Shown here piece by piece: positions 47,866-57,354 of a DNA stretch of 64,000 nucleotides. This stretch comes from Sphingomonadales bacterium (GTDB lineage: Bacteria > Pseudomonadota > Alphaproteobacteria > Sphingomonadales > Sphingomonadaceae). The position numbers and the translations under genes are program-made. The notes under the pieces were generated by a model. That model did not search any database, was not told the DNA's origin, and worked only from the letters and a program-made list of their open reading frames with translations. The stretch lies in contig JADKHG010000002.1 in assembly GCA_016721875.1 (NCBI GenBank), positions 62,001 through 126,000 on the forward strand. The letters are read 5' to 3'. Numbering within the stretch: position 1 is the first letter of the stretch; each line of letters opens with the position of its first letter.

Positions 47866-49575
47866 ATGCACAACCGGACTCTCCCCATGATCAAAGCTGT
47901 TCTGTTTGCAGGCGTTGCGACATTTTGTGTCGCAGCCCCTGCCTCAGCTCAGCAAATTGCATCGGACTGGGCACCGTTTGACGATGGCGCCACTTCCGTG
48001 CCCGCTCCAGAGGCCGAGGCTGCGCCCGCCCGTTCGGGACGTGAACGCCCGCGTGTTGACGTGACGCCCTATATCGAGGCGCAGCAAGTCTTGCTTGCCG
48101 ACATTTCGGGTGGTGGCGAAGTGTTGACTTATTCGACGCTGGCAGTCGGTGTCGATGCATCTGTGCAGACATCTCGCGCCGAAGCGCAGGTTAGTGTGCG
48201 CTATGAACGTGTTTTTGGCTATGATGACGGTATTGCCAGTTCGGATACTGTTAGCGGTCTGGCACGCGGAGCGGTGAAAGTTGCTCGGGGCCTATCGATT
48301 GAGGCAGGCGGCATTGCGACCCGTTCGACGGTTGACGGTCGCGGGCAATCCTCGACCAGCTTCTTTCCGACTTCGGATAATGTGACTCAGGTCTATTCGG
48401 TTTATGCCGGACCAACCTATTCAGGGCAGGTTGGTGATTTGGCGTTTAATGCCGCTTACCGCGCCGGTTACACCAAGATCGAAAGCAGCGATGCGGGTGC
48501 ACTTCCCCCGGGCCAGCAACCTATCGACATTTTTGACGATAGCATCAGCCAGTCCGCCGCCGTTTCGGTGGGCATGCAGCCAGGGGCGTTGCCGGTCGGC
48601 TGGTCAGTCAGTGCCGGCTGGGATCGTGAAGATGCAAGCCAGCTCGATCAGCGATTTGATTCGAAATATGTCCGCGCTGACGTCACAGTACCGGTGACAT
48701 CGACATTCGCTGTTGTTGGCGGTGTTGGCTATGAAGATGTGAAAATCAGTGAGCGTGATGCCGTGCGCGATGCCGGCGGTATTCCCGTTGTTGGCGCTGA
48801 TGGTCGGCTTGTAACCGACAAATCTTCGCCGCGACTGACCGCTTGGGAATCGGATGGCCTGATTTGGGATGCCGGAGTCATGTGGCGCCCCAGCAGTCGC
48901 ACTGCACTCGAAGCGCGCTATGGCCGTCGCTATGACAGCGACACCTATACCGGCAGCTTCAGCTACACCCCAAATGCCAATACCGGTGTGAACATTTCGG
49001 TTTATGATACCGTCAACGGCTTCGGCAATGCGCTGAACGACAGTCTGGCAACCTTGCCGACCCAGTTCCGCAACAGCCGCAATCCGCTGACAGGTGATCT
49101 GAACAATTGCGCATTCTCCAGCGGCGGCGGCTTCTGCATGAACAATGCTTTGCGCACTGCAAGCTCGGCATCGTTCCGCCAGCGCGGCGTGTCGGCGTCA
49201 ATCGCAACGAGCAAAGGTGGATGGGATAGCGGGCTGGCCGTCGGCTATGACCGCCGCAAATTCATTGCTTCTGGCCTTGGTGCTCAGGCAGGCCTCGACG
49301 GCGTGATCGATGAAAACTACTGGATCGTAGGCTCACTGGGCCGCGAACTGGGCCGCACTGCGCGCTTTGAATCCAGCATCTATGGCAACTATAATGATCC
49401 GGGCTTATCCCTTGCAGGCGATTCCTACGGATTTGGTGCCAATGCAGGCTATTACAAGCAGCTCTGGCGCGGGCTTTCTGCCTCGGCAGCAGTTGGCGTC
49501 GATAGCTTCAAACAGGAAGATTTTGACAGCGAAGTGACCGCATCGGCTCTGCTCGGCCTGCGTTACAGCTTCTAA
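47866..49575 (+). CDS. XrtA-locus outer-membrane beta-barrel protein
   Basis: 569 residues. Signal peptide (KAVLFAGVATFCVAAPASAQ; a second Met at about residue 8). Mature protein has many alternating beta-strand segments (VSVRYERVFGYDD, RTALEARYGRRYDSDTYTGSFSYT) and ends in SALLGLRYSF with a terminal Phe, as outer-membrane barrels do. It fits the PEP-CTERM-locus barrel family (TIGR03016-type). Probably helps secretion of the polysaccharide across the outer membrane. Separated from the kinase gene by two bases. Confidence 0.8.
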   Translation: MHNRTLPMIKAVLFAGVATFCVAAPASAQQIASDWAPFDDGATSVPAPEAEAAPARSGRERPRVDVTPYIEAQQVLLADISGGGEVLTYSTLAVGVDASVQTSRAEAQVSVRYERVFGYDDGIASSDTVSGLARGAVKVARGLSIEAGGIATRSTVDGRGQSSTSFFPTSDNVTQVYSVYAGPTYSGQVGDLAFNAAYRAGYTKIESSDAGALPPGQQPIDIFDDSISQSAAVSVGMQPGALPVGWSVSAGWDREDASQLDQRFDSKYVRADVTVPVTSTFAVVGGVGYEDVKISERDAVRDAGGIPVVGADGRLVTDKSSPRLTAWESDGLIWDAGVMWRPSSRTALEARYGRRYDSDTYTGSFSYTPNANTGVNISVYDTVNGFGNALNDSLATLPTQFRNSRNPLTGDLNNCAFSSGGGFCMNNALRTASSASFRQRGVSASIATSKGGWDSGLAVGYDRRKFIASGLGAQAGLDGVIDENYWIVGSLGRELGRTARFESSIYGNYNDPGLSLAGDSYGFGANAGYYKQLWRGLSASAAVGVDSFKQEDFDSEVTASALLGLRYSF

Positions 49576-49605
49576 ATCGAAACGACAGCAAACAGGATTT
49601 TTGCG

Positions 49606-50808
49606 ATGTACGATCAATTTTACGGATTTTCCGGTCGCCCATTTCAGCTGACCCCCGATCCGGCCTATTATTTTGAAAGCCTGACGCATCGCAAGGCGCT
49701 GTCTTATCTTGGCTATGGCCTAGCGCAGGGCGAAGGCTTCATCGTCATCACTGGCGAAGTCGGCGCGGGTAAATCGACCCTGGTCAGCCATTTGATGCAG
49801 ACGATTGATCGCGCACGTCTGACCGCAGCAACGATTGTCACCAGCCAGCTGGATAGCGAAGATCTGGTAGCTATGGCCGCGCAAAGTTTTGGCATTGAAA
49901 CGCGCGGGATGGACAAAGCGGGGACGCTGAAAGCCATCGAGAATTTCCTGCACGACGAAGCGCGCGCCGGACGTCGCTGCCTGCTGGTGGTCGATGAGGC
50001 GCAGAATTTGGGTGTCGGGGCACTGGAAGAATTGCGGATGCTTTCCAACTTCCAACTGGGTGCCAGTGCGCTTTTGCAGATATTTCTGCTCGGCCAGCCC
50101 GAATTCCGCGACCTGCTGCAAAATGCTCCAGAGGTTGAACAACTACGTCAGCGCGTGATCGCGACGCATCATCTTGAGCCAATGTCGGAGGACGAGGTCG
50201 AACCCTATATCCTGCACCGCCTGAAACGCGCTGGCTGGGATGGTCGACCGATCATCAACGATGATGCGATTGCCGCGCTTTACGACGAAACAGACGGCGT
50301 GCCGCGCAAGATCAACGCGATCATGAACCGCGCGTTGTTGATGGGGGCTGTTGAACAGGTGAACGTCATTGACGGCGCATTGATCACCGCCGTCGTTGCC
50401 GACATGGCGGGCCAGCCCTTTGCCTATGAAGCGCCGATGTCATCCAAAGCTCCGGTTGCTGTACGAGTTGCCGAAATCGTAGAGGAAGTGGCGGAGGATT
50501 CTGTAGCCGAACCCGCGCCCGAACCTGAAGCGATCGAAGAACCGTTGGTGCTTGAAACTGCAGAAGTCATTGCGATGCCAGCGCCTGCCGTTCCAATGTC
50601 GGTGGTTTCGAACATCGTTGCCGAGCAGCCGGTTGAAGCCGTTTCCAACAACGAAGGCGAAGACCTTCATGCCCGTGTAGAGCGGCTCGAGAAACATGTC
50701 GCCGAACAGGATGACAATATGCGTCGTGTACTCGGCCTGTTGATTGACTGGATGGAAAAGGAAAATCAGTCGCTTGCCGACCGGATTCGTTCTATCCGGG
50801 CTGCGTGA
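49606..50808 (+). CDS. XrtA-associated AAA ATPase (ExeA-like)
   Basis: 400 residues. Begins MYDQFYGFSGRPFQLTPDPAYYFE, the ExeA-like signature. Walker A GEVGAGKST, Walker B CLLVVDEAQNLG, and sensor-type EFRDLLQNAPEVEQLRQRV. The C-terminal Pro/Glu/Val-rich tail (about 290-360) and a helical end are linker-like. Its function in the exosortase loci is not established. GTGA overlap with the deacetylase gene. Confidence 0.85.
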   Translation: MYDQFYGFSGRPFQLTPDPAYYFESLTHRKALSYLGYGLAQGEGFIVITGEVGAGKSTLVSHLMQTIDRARLTAATIVTSQLDSEDLVAMAAQSFGIETRGMDKAGTLKAIENFLHDEARAGRRCLLVVDEAQNLGVGALEELRMLSNFQLGASALLQIFLLGQPEFRDLLQNAPEVEQLRQRVIATHHLEPMSEDEVEPYILHRLKRAGWDGRPIINDDAIAALYDETDGVPRKINAIMNRALLMGAVEQVNVIDGALITAVVADMAGQPFAYEAPMSSKAPVAVRVAEIVEEVAEDSVAEPAPEPEAIEEPLVLETAEVIAMPAPAVPMSVVSNIVAEQPVEAVSNNEGEDLHARVERLEKHVAEQDDNMRRVLGLLIDWMEKENQSLADRIRSIRAA

Positions 50809-51676
50809 GCGGCTCGGTCGGGACAAAAATCGTGCGTAACGCGCTGTCGGTCGACGTAGAGGACTGGTTCCACGTTGGCGCCTTCGAAAAGGTAATTAAG
50901 CGATCCGATTGGTCCTCGCTCGAATGCCGGGTTGAGGCCAATACCGATCGACTGCTTGCCATGTTTGACGACGCCGGGATCAAGGCGACTTTTTTTACGC
51001 TTGGCTGGGTGGCAGAACGCTATCCCGCGCTGATGCGGCGCATTGCCGATGCCGGGCATGAGTTGGGCAATCATGGCTCGAACCATGACAGGGTGTTCAC
51101 ATTGGGCGCAAAGGCCTTTGCCGCCGACATTGAGCGCGCGCGCAAAACAATCGAAGATGCCAGCGGGGTAAAGGTCACAGGATACCGCGCACCAAGCTTT
51201 TCAATCGATCAGCGCACACCCTGGGCGCATGAGGTGTTGTCCGAACAGGGCTATACTTATTCCTCAAGCGTCGCGCCGATCAAACATGACCATTATGGTT
51301 GGGCCGATGCGCCGCGTTTTGCCTTTCATCCTTTGCAGGGTAGCGACTTTATCGAAATTCCGGTGACTACTGCGATGTTTGCCGGGAAGCGGCTGGCGGC
51401 CGGAGGTGGCGGCTTTTTCAGGATGCTGCCCTATCGTTTTTCCAGTTGGGCGATAAACCAGGTGAACGGAGGCGATCAGCGTCCGGCGATCATCTATTTC
51501 CATCCTTGGGAGATTGATCCGGGCCAGCCTCGTGTCGCCAATGCGCCCTCAAATCGAAACTGAGGCATTATACCAAATTGCACGCAATGACCGGTAAGTT
51601 AAAACGCTTGATGCAAGAATTTCAGTGGGATCGGCTCGACTCAATCGTCGAAAGCGAACGGGGACGGATGCAATGA
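50805..51676 (+). CDS. XrtA-associated polysaccharide deacetylase (frameshift near 3' end)
   Basis: NodB-type deacetylase: SVDVEDWFHVGAFE, the HELGNHGSNHDRV metal-binding block, and GYRAPSFSIDQRTPWAHEVL. Start GTG 50805 overlaps the ATPase stop. As read the frame stops at 51563; adding one C in the CCC at 51547 extends it by 38 residues (LRHYTKLHAMTGKLKRLM ... SERGRMQ) to a stop at 51676 that overlaps the FemAB-like ATG (ATGA). The extended end matches the family's usual C-terminus. Removes acetyl groups from the polysaccharide. Confidence 0.88.
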
Positions 51677-52746
51677 ACGCGCCGATGCGGCATAGCCGGA
51701 CGATGATTCGATCCGTTGACCTGAACGACGCCAATGAGTGTACCCGGCTCGATGCGTGGATCGCGGCACAGCCTGATGGCACGCCTTTCCATCGCCCGGC
51801 CTGGCTAAAGGGGGTTGAGGCAGGGACGGGGCAGCAGGAGCTGTGTCTGGTTGCCGAGAGCCGCGCGGGTGAATTGCAGGGCATGGTGCCTCTGCATCTT
51901 GTCCATTCGCCGCTTTTCGGTCGCGCTTTGGTATCGAGCGGTTTTGCCGTAGGCGGCGGGATATTGGCGACCAGCCCGGCTGCGGCAAAGGCGCTGGGTG
52001 AGACAGTTTGGAATTATGCTGAACGGCACAGCTGCCCGACTGTCGAACTGCGCGGCGGGATGCTTCCCAAATCAGGCTGGATTATCAAGAGCGAGGCGCA
52101 CGCCAATTTCGCCCGTCCTCTTTCGGCGGATGATGAAGCCGAATTGCTTGCCATCCCGCGTAAACAGCGCGCCGAGGTTCGCAAAGGGCTGGAGAATGCG
52201 CTGGAAATCGTCACTGGCAACAGCCAGCGCGATCAAGACTGGCACTATGCGGTCTATGCCGAAAGCGTGCGCAATCTTGGAACGCCCGTCTTTCCAAACG
52301 CACTGATGAGCGAAGTGATGTCGGCCTTTGGTGACGATGCAGACATATTGACGGTGCTGTCCGACGGCCGTCCGGTCGCGAGTGTGCTTAGCCTTTATCA
52401 CAATGGTGCTGTCATGCCCTATTGGGGTGGCGGCGTATGGGATGCGCGGAGGCTGCGTGCCAATGATGTGATGTATTATGCGCTGATGAACCATGCGCGC
52501 GCGCGCGGGTGCAGCCATTTCGATTTCGGTCGATCGAAGACAGGATCGGGCGCCTACGCTTTCAAAAAGAATTGGGGTTTTGAACCCGAGCCATTGTCCT
52601 ATGCCGTTCGCACCGCTGACGGAGCCGAACCGCGCGACGTCAATCCCAACAGCCCCAAATACAAGGCGCAGATTGCGGTGTGGCAACGGCTACCGCTGGG
52701 CATTGCCAATCGGCTGGGGCCGTGGATCGCCAAGGGCCTCGGTTGA
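51673..52746 (+). CDS. FemAB-like protein, XrtA locus
   Basis: 357 residues, GNAT-like FemAB fold. TPFHRPAWLKGVEAGTGQQELCLVAE and the C-terminal FDFGRSKTGSGAYAFKKNWGFEPEPLSY are signature blocks of the PEP-CTERM-associated FemAB group. Members may add an amino acid or other acyl group to the polysaccharide or its carrier; activity is unknown. ATG 51673 overlaps the corrected deacetylase stop; the stop overlaps the next gene's ATG. Confidence 0.85.
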   Translation: MNAPMRHSRTMIRSVDLNDANECTRLDAWIAAQPDGTPFHRPAWLKGVEAGTGQQELCLVAESRAGELQGMVPLHLVHSPLFGRALVSSGFAVGGGILATSPAAAKALGETVWNYAERHSCPTVELRGGMLPKSGWIIKSEAHANFARPLSADDEAELLAIPRKQRAEVRKGLENALEIVTGNSQRDQDWHYAVYAESVRNLGTPVFPNALMSEVMSAFGDDADILTVLSDGRPVASVLSLYHNGAVMPYWGGGVWDARRLRANDVMYYALMNHARARGCSHFDFGRSKTGSGAYAFKKNWGFEPEPLSYAVRTADGAEPRDVNPNSPKYKAQIAVWQRLPLGIANRLGPWIAKGLG

Positions 52747-53942
52747 TGCAGGAAATCCTGTTCCTTGCGCACCGCGTTCCTTGGCCGCCGGATCGCGGTG
52801 ACAAGATCCGTTCATTCCATTTCCTCAAGAAATTGCAGTCCATGGCCCCGGTGCATGTCGGGGCTTTTGCCGATGATGATCGCGACATGGCGGTGACTGA
52901 GGAGATGCGCGGCGAATTCGCTTCGGTCCACGTCGAAACGCGCGGGAAGCCGCAATGGCAGGCGGGACTAGAGGCATTGGCACGTGGGGTTCCGGTGTCG
53001 CTTGCCGCCTTCCATTCAAACGCAATGGCCCGGTGGGCCGAAACGAAAATTGCTAGCAGACGGATCAGCCATATCTTTGTCTTTTCCGGGCAGATGGCGC
53101 AATATGTACCCGCTGACTTCGCAGGTCGCTTCGTCATGGATTTTGCTGACGTCGATAGTGCGAAGTTCGAAAGCTATGCAGGTGAGGGCAATCCGCTGAT
53201 GCGCTGGGTCAACCGGCGCGAAGGGCGGATGCTGGACGCATTCGAAGCCGATGTCGCCCGCCGCGCCAATGCCAGCCTGTTCGTCAGCGAAGCCGAAGCC
53301 GCGCTGTTTCGTGCGCGCAGCGGGGCCACCAATGTCCATGCGGTTGGCAATGGCATCGACACGCTGTTTTACGATCCATCGGCCAAATACAAGAAACTGC
53401 ATCCGGTTTTTGCCGACCCGTTGCTGGTGTTCACCGGCCAGATGGACTACCGCCCGAATATTGAGGCGGTTGCCGATTTTTCGCATAAGGCCATGCCTGC
53501 GATCCGCGCAGCCCATCCCGAAACCAGCTTTGCCATAGTCGGGCGCAATCCGACTGAAGCAGTTTCCAACCTGTCGGCGTTGCCCGGGGTGCAGGTCACC
53601 GGCGCGGTCGACGATGTTCGCTCATGGTTGGCCGGAGCGGATGTCGTGGTCGCTCCTCTGCGGATTGCGCGGGGTATCCAGAACAAAGTGCTAGAGGCAA
53701 TGGCGATGGCAAAGCCGGTTGTTGCCTCTGCGGCCGCCGCCGAGGGGATCGACGCCGAGCATGGCAAGCATCTGCTGGTGGCAAAGAATGTTGAGGATGA
53801 AGCGCGGCTGGTCAATCAACTCCTATCCGACGCTGACCTGCGGTTGCGGATCGGGCAAGCGGCACGGGCGCATGTGATGGCGCATTATGGTTGGGAAGCG
53901 CAGCTTTCGCCGCTGGATGCGATTATGCGGGGTGGGACGTGA
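52746..53942 (+). CDS. XrtA-associated glycosyltransferase (TIGR03087-like)
   Basis: 398 residues, GT4-like two-domain fold. N-terminal LFLAHRVPWPPDRGDKIRSFHFLKKL is the diagnostic opening. C-terminal domain has ALPGVQVTGAVDDVRSWLAGADVVVAPLRIARGIQNKVLEAMAMAKPVVAS, the donor-binding GT4 segment. It should add a sugar to the growing lipid-linked repeat. Start overlaps the FemAB-like stop (TGATG); the stop overlaps the exosortase start (GTGA). Confidence 0.88.
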   Translation: MQEILFLAHRVPWPPDRGDKIRSFHFLKKLQSMAPVHVGAFADDDRDMAVTEEMRGEFASVHVETRGKPQWQAGLEALARGVPVSLAAFHSNAMARWAETKIASRRISHIFVFSGQMAQYVPADFAGRFVMDFADVDSAKFESYAGEGNPLMRWVNRREGRMLDAFEADVARRANASLFVSEAEAALFRARSGATNVHAVGNGIDTLFYDPSAKYKKLHPVFADPLLVFTGQMDYRPNIEAVADFSHKAMPAIRAAHPETSFAIVGRNPTEAVSNLSALPGVQVTGAVDDVRSWLAGADVVVAPLRIARGIQNKVLEAMAMAKPVVASAAAAEGIDAEHGKHLLVAKNVEDEARLVNQLLSDADLRLRIGQAARAHVMAHYGWEAQLSPLDAIMRGGT

Positions 53943-55450
53943 GCGGCGCGGCGGAACACATGGCCACGGGATGGCGATCTGCGTTGGCGCAGCTAACCCT
54001 GCTTTGCACCATCATCCTCGCAGTCTTTTGGCGCGATGCTGCCGATATGGCCGTGATCTGGTGGACCAGTTCGACCTTCAACCATTGTCTGCTGATTGTG
54101 CCTATTCTCGCATGGCTGGTGCATCAACGCGCGCCGGAACTGTCAAAGCTGAAACCACAGCCCTGGTGGCCGCCGCTGCTCTATGTTGCGGCGGGGGCGT
54201 TTGGTTGGTTGCTGGGGGATGCGGCGGGCGTTGCGGTGGCACGGCATCTCGGAGTGGTCATGATGCTGCAAGGCGCAGTCTCGACGCTGCTGGGCGCCAA
54301 TATCACGCGCGGTCTGTTATTTCCGCTCTTCTATGCCTTTTTCCTTGTACCGATGGGTGAGGAAGCGGTGCCGCTGTTGCAGACTATTACAGCACATATG
54401 TGCATGTGGCTGTTGGCGCTGGTCGGTATCCCCGCGCATCTCGAAGGTATCTTCATTTCAACACCCAATGCCTTGTTTCGCGTGGCAGAAGCATGCTCTG
54501 GCGTGAAGTTTCTGATCGCGATGGTCGCGTTGGGTGCGCTCGTGAGCAATCTGTGTTTCAAAAGCTGGAGGCGGCGTGGTCTGTTCATGCTTGCCTGCAT
54601 CATCGTGCCGATTATCGCCAACGGTTTTCGCGCGTTTTCGACCATCTATATTGGTCATCATGGCAATCTGGAGTTCGCGCAGAGCTTTGACCATGTGATC
54701 TATGGTTGGTTCTTCTTTGCGCTTGTGATCGCCATCGTTTTGGCCGCGGGATGGAAATTCTTCGACCGACGTGCGGATGAACAGCCCATCGACGCGGCTG
54801 CTCTGCAAGCTCCTGTCGGCTTTGGTCTGATTGGCAATTTTGCACCGGCGGCTTTCCTGATATCAGCCTTGCTGCCTGCTGTCTGGTCAATGGCCATTGC
54901 GTCGCAGCCGTCACCGGTTCCAGCCAAAATTACCTTGCCGTCGGTGCCGGGTTGGCAGGTTGTGCCTTATGAAAGCGCCTATCTTTGGCAGCCGCATTTT
55001 TCGGACCCGAGCCATATATTGCTCGCCCGATACCGCCGCGCCGACGGAGTGCAGGTCGAGTTCTACACCGCCGTTTACGACCGGCAGAGCGAAGGGCGCG
55101 AACTTGTGGGTTATGGGCAAGGAGCGGTCGGCAACGACGGGCGCTGGTCTTGGATCGAGAATTGCGACGCCCCCGCAAAGGGCCGTTGCGAACGGATTGC
55201 GGCGCATGGCAAATATCTGCGTGAGGTGCACAGCTATTACCGTGTGGATGGCGTCACCAGTGGCAGCGCAACGGAGGTCAAATTGCAAACGCTGAAATCG
55301 CGCCTGCTCGGCGGTAACCAGCAGGCGGTGGCGATTCTTGTTTCGGCAGAGGCTACAAAGAACGGCAATCCTCGTGCTGCCATTGATGCATTTGTAAAGG
55401 ATATGGGGTCCATCGACAAAGTGGCTGACCAGATGGCCGGATTGGACTAA
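53939..55450 (+). CDS. xrtA: exosortase A with C-terminal EpsI domain
   Basis: 503 residues. Multi-TM protease/transpeptidase that cleaves PEP-CTERM signals. The catalytic Cys is about 186 (RVAEACSGVKFLI), the Arg about 231 (ANGFRAFSTIYIG), and the His about 252 (FDHVIYGWFFF). The C-terminal ~200 residues (PAKITLPSVPGWQVVPYESAY ... LRVHSYY-like) form the EpsI/DUF3485 domain fused to the exosortase. Start GTG 53939. No PEP-CTERM target is visible in this window. Confidence 0.9.
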   Translation: MSGAAEHMATGWRSALAQLTLLCTIILAVFWRDAADMAVIWWTSSTFNHCLLIVPILAWLVHQRAPELSKLKPQPWWPPLLYVAAGAFGWLLGDAAGVAVARHLGVVMMLQGAVSTLLGANITRGLLFPLFYAFFLVPMGEEAVPLLQTITAHMCMWLLALVGIPAHLEGIFISTPNALFRVAEACSGVKFLIAMVALGALVSNLCFKSWRRRGLFMLACIIVPIIANGFRAFSTIYIGHHGNLEFAQSFDHVIYGWFFFALVIAIVLAAGWKFFDRRADEQPIDAAALQAPVGFGLIGNFAPAAFLISALLPAVWSMAIASQPSPVPAKITLPSVPGWQVVPYESAYLWQPHFSDPSHILLARYRRADGVQVEFYTAVYDRQSEGRELVGYGQGAVGNDGRWSWIENCDAPAKGRCERIAAHGKYLREVHSYYRVDGVTSGSATEVKLQTLKSRLLGGNQQAVAILVSAEATKNGNPRAAIDAFVKDMGSIDKVADQMAGLD

Positions 55451-55461
55451 GGGCCTGCATC

Positions 55462-57354
55462 ATGTGCGGTATCGCCGGAATCTTCCACGTCGAAAGTTCG
55501 AAACCCGTTGACCCCGAAAGGGTGCGGCGGATGACTGACAGCATTGCTCATCGCGGACCTGACGGGTCGGGCGTGTGGACTGCGCCGGGTATTGGCCTTG
55601 GTCACAGGCGGCTGTCGATTATCGACCTTGGCGGCGGCGCGCAGCCGATGCTGACCGAAGATGAAAATCTCGCGGTTTCCTTCAATGGTGAAATCTATAA
55701 TTTTTTGGAACTGCGCAAGGAGCTGGAAGCGTCTGGCTATGCCTTTCGCACCAACAGCGACACCGAAGTCATCTTGCACGGCTGGCGCCAATGGGGCGTC
55801 GGCATGGTCGAGCGGTTGCACGGCATGTTCGTGTTCGCGCTATATGACGTTCGCTCGCGGCAATTGCTGCTGGCGCGCGACCGGCTGGGGGTGAAGCCGC
55901 TATTCCACGCGGCGATTGCCGATGGAAGTGTCATTTTCGGCTCGGAACTCAAGGCGCTCTTGGCGCATCCCGGCTTGCGTCGCGAACCCAATTTGTTCGC
56001 GGTCGATGATTATCTCGCCTATGGCTATGTCCCCGATCACACCAGCATGGTGCAAGGCGTCGAGAAATTGCCCGCCGGACATTATTGGCTGTTACAGCAA
56101 GGCAAGCCAGCGCCTGCACCGGTGCAATATTGGGATATTGATTATTCGAACCGTATTAAGGGCAGCGAAGCCGAGTTGCAGGAGGAATTGCTGCGGTTGA
56201 TGCGGCAAGCGGTACTCAGCCGGATGGTGGCTGATGTGCCGTTGGGCGCATTCCTGTCGGGCGGCGTTGATAGCAGCAGCGTGGTTGCGCTCATGGCAGA
56301 GGCGTCGCGCGTCCCGGTCAAGACCTGCTCGATTGGCTTTGACGTCGGTACCTTGGACGAAAGCGAATATGCCGAGCGGATCGCCAAGCGATTCCTGACT
56401 GAGCATCATGCCCAAAATGTGTCTGCCGACGATTATTCGTTGATCGACACGCTGGCCTATCATTTTGACGAACCTTTTGCCGATGCGTCAGCTTTGCCGA
56501 CCTATCGGGTCAGCGAACTGGCGCGACAGCATGTGACGGTGGCGTTGTCGGGCGACGGCGCGGATGAGGCATTGGCAGGCTATCGTCGCCATGTTTTCCA
56601 CCACAATGAAGAACGGCTACGCGGTTTGTTGCCGCAAGGAATACGTGGTCCGTTGTTCGGAACGCTGGGCGCGCTCTATCCAAAGGCGGAATGGGCACCG
56701 CGTACCTTGCGCGCCAAAACCACGTTGCTGTCGCTCGCGCGTAGCGGCGCGGAAGGCTATGCTGAGGCTGTTGGGGTAACCGGCCCTGCGCAACGCGACC
56801 GGCTTTATTCGCGCAAGGCAAAGCTAGCACTCGGTGGATATCGCGGTGAAAGCCACATGCACCGGTTGATGGAGGAAGCTCCGGCACGCAGCGGGCTCGA
56901 CCGGGCGCAATATGCCGACATGAAATTGTGGCTGCCCGGCGACATTTTAACCAAGGTTGACCGCACCAGCATGGCAGTGGGGCTGGAGGCACGCGAGCCG
57001 TTGCTCGATCATCGCCTGTTGGAGTTTTCTGCCACGCTCCCCGATGCAATGCGTGTGCGCAAAGGGCAGGGCAAATGGTTGATGAAGCGGACGATGGAAC
57101 GCTATCTGCCCGAAGATATTCTGTACCGCCCGAAAATGGGCTTTGTCACCCCGATCAGCCATTGGTTTCGTGGGGCATTGGCCGAAACGGCGCGCGGGAT
57201 AGCGTCCAGTTCGACATTGGGGCGCACCGGCTGGTTCGATGGCGATGCCATTTCAAAGGTTGCGGAAGATCATATCGCAGGCCGTTCGGACAATGGGCGC
57301 TTGTTATGGCAATTGCTGATGCTGGAAAAGTCGGTCGAGCGGCTTTTTGGCTAA
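55462..57354 (+). CDS. XrtA-associated asparagine synthase (glutamine-hydrolysing) family amidotransferase
   Basis: 630 residues. Cys2 of MCGIAGIFHV is the class II glutaminase nucleophile. The N-terminal domain reads IAHRGPDGSGVW and LGHRRLSI. The synthetase domain has SGGVDSSSVVALMAEAS at about 266, the ATP-PPi motif. It is the exosortase-locus amidotransferase type; it probably amidates a sugar acid of the polysaccharide. Begins 11 bases after xrtA. Its stop overlaps the convergent truA stop. Confidence 0.88.
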   Translation: MCGIAGIFHVESSKPVDPERVRRMTDSIAHRGPDGSGVWTAPGIGLGHRRLSIIDLGGGAQPMLTEDENLAVSFNGEIYNFLELRKELEASGYAFRTNSDTEVILHGWRQWGVGMVERLHGMFVFALYDVRSRQLLLARDRLGVKPLFHAAIADGSVIFGSELKALLAHPGLRREPNLFAVDDYLAYGYVPDHTSMVQGVEKLPAGHYWLLQQGKPAPAPVQYWDIDYSNRIKGSEAELQEELLRLMRQAVLSRMVADVPLGAFLSGGVDSSSVVALMAEASRVPVKTCSIGFDVGTLDESEYAERIAKRFLTEHHAQNVSADDYSLIDTLAYHFDEPFADASALPTYRVSELARQHVTVALSGDGADEALAGYRRHVFHHNEERLRGLLPQGIRGPLFGTLGALYPKAEWAPRTLRAKTTLLSLARSGAEGYAEAVGVTGPAQRDRLYSRKAKLALGGYRGESHMHRLMEEAPARSGLDRAQYADMKLWLPGDILTKVDRTSMAVGLEAREPLLDHRLLEFSATLPDAMRVRKGQGKWLMKRTMERYLPEDILYRPKMGFVTPISHWFRGALAETARGIASSSTLGRTGWFDGDAISKVAEDHIAGRSDNGRLLWQLLMLEKSVERLFG

